Below, in pieces: positions 1 to 5,529 of a DNA stretch of 11,150 bases; within the stretch, counting starts at the first letter, position 1, and every line of letters begins with the position of its first letter. The stretch is from a bacterium (GTDB lineage Bacteria > Chlamydiota > Chlamydiia > Chlamydiales > Rhabdochlamydiaceae), in assembly GCA_021802305.1 (NCBI GenBank), contig JAKAAD010000029.1:1-11150 (forward strand), given 5' to 3'. The notes under the pieces are model-generated. The model was not told where the DNA came from. It was given only the letters and a program-made list of their open reading frames with translations, and ran no database searches. The position numbers were made by a program, and so were the translations under genes.

Positions 1-1340
1 CCTTGTACAAAAGACTCTTCTGTTTTTTGTTGCCCGTTTTCATACCACGTTTTTGCGACTCCTTGTTTTAATCCATTTGTCATGAGAAAGCGCGTGGTAA
101 GTTGGCCATTTGCTGTCCACTCTTCATGCCATCCATCTTGCACATTCTGGCTAAAGTGATCGCGTGTTTTGAGCTTACCTGAAGGATAAAATTCTTTTTG
201 TTCTCCCTCTCTTTTTCCTTGTTCGTAATAGTATTCAATTTTAGGCGTTCCATCTTCATACCATTCGCGGTAAGGACCCTGACGAACCCCATTTGCAATG
301 AAGCTCTCTTTGATCTTGATTCCTTTGGGTGTCCATTCAACAACAGGCTCTATGAGCGAACCTTCATCGTCATACTCTGCTAAATAGGTGATCTGCCCTT
401 GTTCTGTTTTTTTCCAGTGTTTTCCCCTAGGAGTACCTTCACGGTATTCTCCTTCGCCCAGCAATTTGCCATCCAAGCCAAAGAATTGTTCCTTTCCATG
501 TTTTTTCCCGTGCTTGTACCCTACGCGGAAACTCTCTTTGCCATTTTCGTGATACTGTATGTGCGTTCCTGTTGGCTGACCCTGAAGAAAATCTTGAATC
601 TCTCGAATCCCGCCATTTTCGTAATACAATAGGCGAGCGGGATCTTTTCCCTTGGAATGCAACAATCCTTTCAAGTAATGCATTTGTGCTTTAATGCCTC
701 CGCTTTCATACCATTCCAATGTAAGACCATCGGGAATGCCATGAAGATAGTTCACACTGCTTAGGCGAGCACCGCTTGGGTAAAACCGTTTTACTTCACC
801 TACAATCTCTCCATCTTGATAGGTGATTTCTTCAGCAAGAAGTCCATCTTCGTAATACGAATGCGATGTGCCCCCCTTTTTCCCCTGAACAAAGTGACAA
901 GAAAGGCGTTTCTTTCCATCTGGATAAAAATAAACTACATCCCCATGCAAGAGACCTCTATCGTACATTTCTATGGATTCAGCATTGCCATTATTGAAAA
1001 AAGAGACACTAACTCCGTGGGGGACAATGGTCGCTTGCCAGATGGAATATCCTGGTTCACTTTCTTCAATTTCTATGACATCCATTTCTTTCTGCGTCGC
1101 TCCATTGGGATAAAAAAAGAGATGCTTCATAGGAGCGTACTCTTCCTTTTTTTTCTCAAAAAAGAGCGTTTCGCGCGGCGTCCCATCGGGATGATATTGA
1201 ATGATCGTAGGGCGCCAATAGGGTTGCTTTTTCTTTAGTTGAGAAAATAGTGCGTAGGGCTCTTCAGCATAGGCATCCACACCCAACATAAGAGCCATAC
1301 TCAGGAGAAGAGAAAAAAGTTTTTTGTGAGTAAACCACAT
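1..1340 (-). CDS. Exported MORN-repeat (YwqK-like) protein, 3' end outside the window
   Basis: The frame is open from the ATG at 1340 to the left edge (446 complete codons), so the C-terminus is missing. Residues 1-25 form a signal peptide: two lysines (K6, K7), a hydrophobic core and a likely cleavage after the Ala-Tyr-Ala ending at residue 25, so the product should leave the cytoplasm. The rest is repeats of about 22-24 residues built on an aromatic-aromatic-x-Asp/Asn/Ser-Gly turn, such as YHPDG, FYPNG, FYPDG, YYEDG, FYPSG, YYENG, YHENG, WYEDG and WYENG. I count about fifteen. This is the MORN_2/YwqK pattern, a beta-hairpin repeat often annotated as 'toxin-antitoxin system YwqK family antitoxin'. 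That name says little about function, and no toxin partner is visible here. MORN proteins are commonly scaffolds or membrane- or protein-contact surfaces; an exported copy in a chlamydia could be an envelope or host-directed protein, but that is inference. A weak Shine-Dalgarno (GAG) precedes the ATG. Confidence 0.85.
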   Translation of the reverse strand, partial: MWFTHKKLFSLLLSMALMLGVDAYAEEPYALFSQLKKKQPYWRPTIIQYHPDGTPRETLFFEKKKEEYAPMKHLFFYPNGATQKEMDVIEIEESEPGYSIWQATIVPHGVSVSFFNNGNAESIEMYDRGLLHGDVVYFYPDGKKRLSCHFVQGKKGGTSHSYYEDGLLAEEITYQDGEIVGEVKRFYPSGARLSSVNYLHGIPDGLTLEWYESGGIKAQMHYLKGLLHSKGKDPARLLYYENGGIREIQDFLQGQPTGTHIQYHENGKESFRVGYKHGKKHGKEQFFGLDGKLLGEGEYREGTPRGKHWKKTEQGQITYLAEYDDEGSLIEPVVEWTPKGIKIKESFIANGVRQGPYREWYEDGTPKIEYYYEQGKREGEQKEFYPSGKLKTRDHFSQNVQDGWHEEWTANGQLTTRFLMTNGLKQGVAKTWYENGQQKTEESFVQ

Positions 1341-1386
1341 GGTTCACTCATTTATACTCGATGCCTTTTATTAGAGCCAGTTACAA

Positions 1387-1404
1387 AATTTATGCACATA
1401 AATT
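1387..1404. promoter_or_regulatory. Perfect 18-base dyad upstream of the MORN gene
   Basis: Arms AATTTATG and CATAAATT are separated by CA, and all eight pairs match. The dyad lies 47-64 bases upstream of the MORN gene start. It covers the place where a -35 element would fall if the TAATAA at 1368-1373 (minus strand) is the -10 box. This is the position of an operator or activator site. No regulator family is recognised, and an AT-rich dyad of this size can occur by chance. Confidence 0.35.
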
Positions 1405-1518
1405 CTACAAAACTCCACAAGCCGCAAGCAAAAGCTACAAATGTGCTGCAAGCTGATATAGCCAAAAATCAATTTTTGAATTCATCGATGTATAACGTGA
1501 CTTTCTTTCTTAAAGAGA

Positions 1519-1566
1519 GTGCGTGCGCCGCTTCGATGCTTTGAGCATCTCGTTCGGCGCATTCAC
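1519..1566. repeat. Large imperfect inverted repeat
   Basis: Three nested arm pairs can be seen. The outer pair is GTG/CAC (1519-1521 with 1564-1566). The middle pair is TGCGCCG/CGGCGCA (1524-1530 with 1555-1561), a perfect 7-bp match. The inner pair is GATGCT/AGCATC (1535-1540 with 1544-1549) around a TTG loop. The arms are markedly GC-rich compared with the surrounding sequence. It lies between the stop of the minus-strand membrane-protein gene (1591) and the next minus-strand gene (start 1340), so an RNA structure that ends or protects the upstream transcript is plausible. There is no following U-tract, so it is not a standard intrinsic terminator alone. Confidence 0.6.
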
Positions 1567-1567
1567 A

Positions 1568-1583
1568 AAAAGAAGCTTCTTTT
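1568..1583 (-). terminator. Perfect 16-base palindrome just after the 1591 stop, possible terminator
   Basis: AAAAGAAG is followed directly by CTTCTTTT. On the minus strand this lies eight bases after the stop codon of the 1591-1977 gene and ends in five T residues, so a short hairpin with a U-tract could form. The stem is mostly A-T pairs and weak. It may act together with the larger inverted repeat at 1519-1566. Confidence 0.35.
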
Positions 1584-1590
1584 GGTCTCC

Positions 1591-1977
1591 TTATGGAAAG
1601 TTGGGGCCGCCAAAAGCAAACCAGGTAAGGACAACTCCCCATAACAATATTATGAGAGCTCGCAACCTTTGAAAAGTAGGATTTCCCAAGATAGTTCCCC
1701 AGGTTTGTCCTATAAAGAGTCCAATGACTCCACGCGCAATCATGACCCATCCTAGCAACGTAACGAAGATGGCTAAGCTCCAAGACCATTGGAAATATAC
1801 GCTAAGGATCACAATCCCTAAAAATATGTTCGCGATCTCTCCGAGATACATCGCTCCCGGAACAGTTTTCATCGAACCAAATACTTTTACCATGTTTTCA
1901 TGATAAAATAATCCCCACATACCCAAAATAATTAAAAATGGGCCAAATATTGTGGCTATCCAAATTGCATTTTGCAT
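1591..1977 (-). CDS. Small four-helix membrane protein, copy A of a duplicated pair
   Basis: A 128-residue, very hydrophobic protein that I cannot place in a named family. Roughly four membrane segments can be seen, near residues 5-24, 44-63, 67-90 and 106-124. A short loop between the first two contains the sequence YHENMVKVF, and QTW follows the third. The start is secure: a near-ideal Shine-Dalgarno (AAGGAGGT) lies eight bases before the ATG, and a TTGACA-N18-TAATGT promoter lies further upstream. It is about 79% identical to the product of 2467-2853 (27 differences in 128 by eye). Most substitutions are conservative (Ile/Val/Leu, Ser/Ala), which suggests both copies are under selection. 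The first 12 codons are almost unchanged in DNA. Strong ribosome binding and a near-consensus promoter suggest good expression. No function can be assigned from sequence. Confidence 0.85.
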   Translation of the reverse strand: MQNAIWIATIFGPFLIILGMWGLFYHENMVKVFGSMKTVPGAMYLGEIANIFLGIVILSVYFQWSWSLAIFVTLLGWVMIARGVIGLFIGQTWGTILGNPTFQRLRALIILLWGVVLTWFAFGGPNFP

Positions 1978-2015
1978 GCTTTTTACCTCCTTAAATAATT
2001 AGTAGGTTAATTCTC

Positions 2016-2045
2016 ACATTAAGCGGCAAAGAATTTCTTTGTCAA
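2016..2045 (-). promoter_or_regulatory. Promoter of membrane-protein copy A
   Basis: On the minus strand, TTGACA (2045-2040), an 18-base spacer, then TAATGT (2021-2016), 38 bases before the ATG at 1977. The same hexamers with the same spacing precede the paralogous gene, which supports the call. The spacer holds a perfect 15-base dyad at 2027-2041 (CAAAGAA, T, TTCTTTG), overlapping the edge of the -35 box. It is absent from the other copy. Confidence 0.65.
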
Positions 2046-2123
2046 CCAGGGAAGAGGAATTCTCTTACAAATAATTCTTTATAGCTGTGTTCTTTTTGTT
2101 TTGTGCATACCGTGGAGACACCT

Positions 2124-2261
2124 ATGAGTTTTTCACTACCAGTAAATGCTTCACTACTTCTAGCTTTTGAAGATCTGCCAGACACACGTAAAGAGAGAAA
2201 TCAACTCTATCCGTTTATCGATAGGGTTGCCATCGCTTCGAGTGCAATGGAGTACTTCTAA
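2124..2261 (+). pseudogene. N-terminal remnant of an ISAs1-family transposase
   Basis: A 45-codon frame starts at an ATG with a GGAG Shine-Dalgarno in good position. Its product contains LLAFEDLPDTRKERNQLYPFID. That corresponds to the start of the DDE_Tnp_1-associated domain that opens ISAs1/H-repeat transposases (pattern F-x-x-L-P-D-x-R-x-x-R-x-x-x-Y-P-L-I-D-I-L). After the Asp at residue 33 the similarity is lost and a TAA stop follows 12 codons later. The full family protein is several hundred residues, so only the leading tenth or so remains. No DDE residues or opposite inverted-repeat end are visible. The piece sits between the two paralogous membrane-protein genes on the opposite strand, and it cannot make an active transposase. 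Confidence 0.6.
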
Positions 2262-2367
2262 TCAAGAAGGATCCATGCAAAATGCGAACTGATCATGCAG
2301 CTGTGATGTTCATTCCATCTGCTGAAAATAGACACAGTAGAAAAGGGGATAAAAAAAGAATGCTTTC

Positions 2368-2394
2368 TTGGGGAGCCTTGTACTGCTTCCCCAA
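2368..2394 (-). terminator. Hairpin downstream of membrane-protein copy B, possible terminator
   Basis: TTGGGGAGC (2368-2376) pairs with GCTTCCCCAA (2385-2394) with one bulged base, around an 8-base loop. On the minus strand the hairpin starts about 70 bases after the stop at 2467. A run of seven T residues (2357-2351) follows about ten bases later, and a small AAGAA/TTCTT stem lies between. The stem is GC-rich, but the U-tract is displaced, so termination here is plausible rather than certain. Confidence 0.4.
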
Positions 2395-2466
2395 ACGCAC
2401 CCGGCACATCTGCCCAATAGGCTTAGTGCTGGGTGGGTTGGAAAGAGTCGTTGCAACAGTTCTTTC

Positions 2467-2853
2467 TTATGAAAAATGAGGACTACCCCAAGCAAACCAC
2501 GTAAGGACAATTCCCCATAACAGAGTGACTAATCCTCGTACTCGTTGCCAAGGCTCATTCGCTAATATATTTCCCCAAGTTTGCCCCAGAAAAAGTCCGA
2601 CGACACCTCGAGCAATCATGATCCATCCTAACAAGGTGACAAAAATTGCCAAATTCCAGGCCCATTGGAAATAGACGCTAAGGATCACAATCCCAAGAAA
2701 TAGGTTCGCTATTTCACCGAGATACATTGTCCCTGAAGAAACTTTCATGGAGCTAAATACTTTCACCATATTCTCATGGTAAAAGAGCCCCCATAATCCC
2801 AGGATAATTAAAAATGGGCCAAATATTGAGGCTATCCAAATTGCATTTTGCAT
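2467..2853 (-). CDS. Small four-helix membrane protein, copy B of a duplicated pair
   Basis: A 128-residue hydrophobic protein, the same length as the product of 1591-1977 and aligning to it without gaps. The N-terminal 33 residues differ only at positions 9 and 20, and the first half is better conserved than the end (residues 95-128). The C-terminal stretch QTWGNILANEPWQRVRG is the most changed. The same four likely membrane helices are present. A GGGAGG Shine-Dalgarno lies seven bases before the ATG, and a TTGACA-N18-TAATGT promoter lies upstream, so this copy has its own transcription start and is not dependent on the T2S operon. I do not recognise the family. Confidence 0.85.
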   Translation of the reverse strand: MQNAIWIASIFGPFLIILGLWGLFYHENMVKVFSSMKVSSGTMYLGEIANLFLGIVILSVYFQWAWNLAIFVTLLGWIMIARGVVGLFLGQTWGNILANEPWQRVRGLVTLLWGIVLTWFAWGSPHFS

Positions 2854-2892
2854 GCTATACCTCCCTTAAGGTAATTAACTGTTTTTATTATT

Positions 2893-2922
2893 ACATTAAA
2901 ACTTAAAATATTTCTTTGTCAA
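2893..2922 (-). promoter_or_regulatory. Promoter of membrane-protein copy B
   Basis: Minus-strand TTGACA (2922-2917), an 18-base spacer, then TAATGT (2898-2893). Hexamers and spacing are the same as upstream of copy A, while much of the surrounding sequence has drifted. The -10 box is 39 bases before the ATG. Confidence 0.65.
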
Positions 2923-2986
2923 TGTTGAAATAGTTAGTATTATTAATTGTTATATACAATGCATTCAAAATTAATATTTGGGAAAG

Positions 2987-2999
2987 AAGCCTCAAGCTT
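2987..2999 (-). terminator. Weak hairpin after the T2S operon, doubtful terminator
   Basis: AAGC (2987-2990) and GCTT (2996-2999) can pair around a 5-base loop, about 20 bases after the last stop codon (3019) of the minus-strand operon. The stem is short and only CTTTCCC follows, so this is a poor terminator. No better structure is visible before the promoter of the next gene. Confidence 0.2.
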
Positions 3000-3018
3000 T
3001 TATGGAATAAGTAATTTC

Positions 3019-3477
3019 CTATTTTTTTATGCGTTCGTAACGCCCAATGAGTTCTGCCTCTGCAAGGATGTGTCCTTGTATTGCGGCTTCGACTTCTTTT
3101 TTTGTGGAACCTTCTTGGAGAGATAAGGTTTTGTCGAGGGCAAAGAGTTTAAAAATGTAACGATGTTCGCGATCAGGGGGGCAGGGCCCTTGGTATCCCA
3201 GCTTGCCATTCGTGTTTTTCCCTGCGACTCCGGGAACTTTTCCTTCTTCCGGGATGCGATTTGTTGTAGGGGGAATGTTAAATTGTACCCAGTGATCCCA
3301 CATGCGGTCTTTTCGCACGAATTCAGGTACATCCGGATCTTCCATGATGATGACCAAACTCGCTGCTTCTTTGGGGACATCGGCAATCACGAGCTCCGGG
3401 CGTATATTTTTCCCATCACAGGTATGTTTCGAGGGAATGACTCCATTGTGTTGAAACGCCGGGCTAGTGAGCTTCAT
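3019..3477 (-). CDS. ybcL: YbhB/YbcL-family PEBP (Raf kinase inhibitor-like) protein
   Basis: A 152-residue cytoplasmic protein of the phosphatidylethanolamine-binding-protein superfamily, full length for the bacterial YbhB/YbcL branch. The ligand-pocket motifs are all present: DPDVP (47-51), DHWVQFNIP (61-69), GYQGPCPP (94-101) and HRY followed by FKLFALD (105-115). There is no signal peptide. The biochemical role of bacterial members is not settled; the fold binds small anionic or phosphorylated ligands and some relatives inhibit kinases or proteases. C. trachomatis has a ybcL gene, as I recall at CT736, away from its T2S genes. Here the start overlaps the stop of the GspH-like gene by ATGA, so it is the last gene of the T2S operon by translational coupling. 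Whether this reflects a shared function or convenience of expression cannot be told from sequence. Confidence 0.92.
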   Translation of the reverse strand: MKLTSPAFQHNGVIPSKHTCDGKNIRPELVIADVPKEAASLVIIMEDPDVPEFVRKDRMWDHWVQFNIPPTTNRIPEEGKVPGVAGKNTNGKLGYQGPCPPDREHRYIFKLFALDKTLSLQEGSTKKEVEAAIQGHILAEAELIGRYERIKK

Positions 3478-3971
3478 ATTTTCCCATTGTATTTGTTAAA
3501 TATTTTTTTTGCTTGCACAAAAAATCGTCCCGAGCAATCGAGTACAACATCCGGATGGGTAAGATTTTCGGATCGCGATCGAAAAAGCGCCAGCACTATT
3601 GGAGGATCGATGCTTCCATCTGCATAAATGAAAAGTGTTTGGTGATTTAAGAGGACGCTTCCTTGAGCAAGACTCTTCACACTCTTTAATCTGTGTGGCC
3701 TTGTATCAAAAAGAGCAGGGGGAAAGGGCTCATGGGAAGTATACGTTATGGTATAAGCGCTTCCATCCCATGCAAACGTCAGTGCGAGATCTGTTTGATA
3801 AGCAAGTGCGAGTAGTTGTGCTTCTCGAAGGGTATGCGCGATATGAGAAAGGTCCTTTTCAAATTCCCAATCGCGAAAGAGCGCAACAGCATGAGGACCC
3901 AAAGCGATGCCAATGCTGCTCATGAGGAGGAGCGCAAGAAAGAGTTCTAGAAGAGTAAAGCTCTTCTTCAT
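3474..3971 (-). CDS. GspH-like minor pseudopilin of the type II secretion system
   Basis: 165 residues from the ATG that overlaps the gspG stop (ATGA). An in-frame start at 4037 would sit well inside gspG and put 22 residues before the prepilin motif, so it is rejected. The N-terminus is MKKS, then FTLLE, then a hydrophobic helix to about residue 22. This is the type IV prepilin signature with Glu at +5, but the -1 residue is Ser instead of Gly. After the helix comes a GspH-type pattern: an amphipathic helix containing REAQLLALAYQTD (49-61), then strands with FIYADGSIDPPIVLAL (114-129) and a closing VVLDCSGRFF (142-151). GspH-class subunits sit near the tip of the pseudopilus and start its assembly. 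It corresponds in position to the gene after gspG in Chlamydia. It could instead be a GspI/J-class minor pseudopilin; GspH fits best. Confidence 0.75.
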   Translation of the reverse strand: MKKSFTLLELFLALLLMSSIGIALGPHAVALFRDWEFEKDLSHIAHTLREAQLLALAYQTDLALTFAWDGSAYTITYTSHEPFPPALFDTRPHRLKSVKSLAQGSVLLNHQTLFIYADGSIDPPIVLALFRSRSENLTHPDVVLDCSGRFFVQAKKIFNKYNGKI

Positions 3972-4339
3972 TTCCAGTGCGGGGAACGGATGACAATCTC
4001 GCCCTTTTCTACGGAAATCACGAAGGGATCGCCCCATCCATCGCGGAGCATTTCCTCAGGCTTTTTGACTAAGCCGGATTCTTTGAGAATCTTTATGAGA
4101 TCTCCATCCATGGGTTGAAATTTGCGATCGCCATTCAAGACTCCCATCCCCATTTGCATGGCGAGCACGCTTTCGATTTGCTGCACGCATTGCTTTGTGT
4201 GAAATGCACGGCCCTTGTCTAAGCTTCCTTTGATGTTCACGCCAACAACTGTGCCAATGATCCCAATAAGAACAATGACAATCATGATTTCTAATAGCGT
4301 GAAGGATTTTGCTTTTTTTCTTTTCATCATTAAAAGCAT
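3968..4339 (-). CDS. gspG: GspG-like major pseudopilin of the type II secretion system
   Basis: 123 residues from the ATG at 4339, chosen because GAGG lies six bases upstream; the TTG at 4351 is the alternative in-frame start. The leader MLLMMKRKKAKS is basic and followed by FTLLEIMIVIVLIGIIG, the prepilin helix with Glu at +5, so prepilin peptidase should cut between Ser12 and Phe13. The usual -1 Gly is Ser. Mature length is about 111 residues, shorter than the roughly 130-140 of typical GspG. The family block DPWGxPY appears as DGWGDPFVIS (near 100-109), and the protein ends soon after at SPHWK. The aspartate-containing C-terminal loop that binds calcium in other GspG proteins is therefore missing. 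GspG polymerises into the periplasmic pseudopilus that pushes substrates through the GspD pore. Confidence 0.88.
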   Translation of the reverse strand: MLLMMKRKKAKSFTLLEIMIVIVLIGIIGTVVGVNIKGSLDKGRAFHTKQCVQQIESVLAMQMGMGVLNGDRKFQPMDGDLIKILKESGLVKKPEEMLRDGWGDPFVISVEKGEIVIRSPHWK

Positions 4340-4347
4340 AGCAAACC

Positions 4348-5529
4348 TCAATCAAAAAAAGCACTTGCATCCGTGAGCGGAAGCAAGATAGAAAAGACAA
4401 CGAGCCCAACGATTCCTCCTAAAAGAAGAAGAAGAAGCGGCTGCAATAATGCTGTAAGGGTCTTGAGATGTTGTTGCATCTCTTCTTCGTAAAGAATGGC
4501 AAGATGGTGAAATGCATCGGCCATTTTCCCCGTCTCTTCTGAAAGAGAGATCATGCGCAAAAAAAGGGGAGGAAGATAGGAAATCCTCTGAAGAGTAGAA
4601 CTTAAAGATTCCCCTTGCGCAATCGCTACATGCACGTGTTTGAAATGCACTTGCAAGAAGGGGTAGAGTGCTTCTGTTGCATACATCATCGTCTCTACCA
4701 GAGGCGTGCCGCCGCGGAGTAAGATGCTTGCATTGCGGCAAAATCTCTCTAGACTTCCGTGGATGAGCAAAGATTTCAACAAAGGCATGCGCAAAAGGAT
4801 TGCAGAGAGCCCTCTCTTCGCCCATTTCAGAGAAAAAAAAATAGAAAAACCTACGCCGAGAATACACGGCATAGAAAAGAAGAGCACGAGATGTGCATTT
4901 GCCCAATCGCTGAGCGTGACGATTAGAGATGTCAGCGGACTCAACGATCGATTTTCTAATAATTCTCGAAGGGAGGGGATGACAAACAAGAGAAGCCCTA
5001 CAACTACGCATAGGCTAAATGCAACGAGTATGAGAGGATAGGTCAGCGCACTCATCCATTGCTTTCTACTTTTTTCTGTTCGTTCTAAAAGCGCTGCAAG
5101 AGCATGGCATGTCTCTTCCAGCGCTCCACTTTTTTCTCCTATGCGAATCGTGCACTGCATCATCGGATCGAATGTTTTGGAATGCATGCGCATGGCTTCT
5201 GAAAAGCTTTTTCCTTCGTGAATTTGATATGCGAGGCTAAAGAGGAGTATGCGCAAGGAGGAAGTGCGCGTCTTGTCCCGTAGTGCAACGAGCGACTCAT
5301 GGAGGGGAAGGCCTGCTTGCAAAAGATGCCCCAACTCTTTGAACAGATGTTGCAATGTAGAGGCCGCGATGCGACGCTCTCTTTTCTTTTTTTCTTGCAC
5401 ATGAAGTTCAAGGATCAATACTTTTTCTCGTTGCAATCGCTCTTTCGCTAAAAGAAGAGAGCCTGCCTCAATAGTGCCTCGCATCTTTTCCCCCTTTGCA
5501 TTGATTGCTGTGTATCGGTACGCATCCAT
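4348..5529 (-). CDS. gspF: GspF inner-membrane platform protein of type II secretion
   Basis: 393 residues, normal for the GspF/PilC family. It opens with MDAYRYTAINAKGEKMRGTIEA, the family's N-terminal domain. Two homologous cytoplasmic domains follow: residues about 60-160, with LLQAGLPLHESL (69-80) and IGEKSGALEET (130-140), and residues about 260-355, with LLRGGTPLVETM (270-281) and SEETGKMADAF (330-340). Three membrane segments lie near 163-186, 213-235 and 360-384. GspF sits in the inner membrane, contacts the GspE ATPase and passes its motion to the growing pseudopilus. The start overlaps the gspE stop by one base (TAATG), and the stop at 4348-4350 is nine bases before the chosen gspG start. 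Confidence 0.95.
   Translation of the reverse strand: MDAYRYTAINAKGEKMRGTIEAGSLLLAKERLQREKVLILELHVQEKKKRERRIAASTLQHLFKELGHLLQAGLPLHESLVALRDKTRTSSLRILLFSLAYQIHEGKSFSEAMRMHSKTFDPMMQCTIRIGEKSGALEETCHALAALLERTEKSRKQWMSALTYPLILVAFSLCVVVGLLLFVIPSLRELLENRSLSPLTSLIVTLSDWANAHLVLFFSMPCILGVGFSIFFSLKWAKRGLSAILLRMPLLKSLLIHGSLERFCRNASILLRGGTPLVETMMYATEALYPFLQVHFKHVHVAIAQGESLSSTLQRISYLPPLFLRMISLSEETGKMADAFHHLAILYEEEMQQHLKTLTALLQPLLLLLLGGIVGLVVFSILLPLTDASAFFD

Larger units (their letters stand above)
1978..2466. other. 489-base gap between the duplicated membrane-protein genes
   Basis: Read left to right, this gap holds the promoter and ribosome-binding site of copy A, the ISAs1-family transposase stump, about 100 bases with no recognisable coding content (2262-2367), and a hairpin (2368-2394). 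At 2275-2286 the plus strand has CATGCAAAATGC, the same 12 bases that open both membrane-protein genes, and an AGAAGGATCC ribosome-binding-like stretch sits before it. The frame stops after five codons (MQNAN). Short frames on both strands of 2282-2510 show no composition or motif suggesting a real protein. Confidence 0.6.

Noticed and set aside
816..1238. Plus-strand frame of 140 codons
   Set aside because: It is the complement of the MORN-repeat gene, whose signal peptide and regular repeats make the minus strand clearly the coding one.
1..1340. Naming the MORN-repeat protein an antitoxin
   Set aside because: The YwqK label comes from database naming. A signal peptide and no adjacent toxin gene make that role unlikely.
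1469..1789. Minus-strand frame of 106 codons overlapping the end of membrane-protein copy A
   Set aside because: Most of it lies within the well-supported 1591-1977 gene in another frame, and its tail only reads through the inverted repeat at 1519-1566. No ribosome-binding site or recognisable motif.
2282..2510. Short frames on both strands between the paralogous genes
   Set aside because: They overlap the hairpin and the end of copy B, and have neither a credible start signal nor recognisable protein features.
2930..2970. Similarity between AT-rich stretches near 2930-2970 and 10980-11030 (shared ATAGTTA and TTGTTATATA)
   Set aside because: Both are low-complexity AT-rich intergenic sequence; the shared words are short and differently spaced, so chance is the simpler explanation.
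3474..4037. Longer GspH-like protein starting at 4037
   Set aside because: The extra 22 residues would lie inside gspG and push the prepilin leader far from the N-terminus. The ATG at 3971 gives a canonical short leader and an ATGA overlap.
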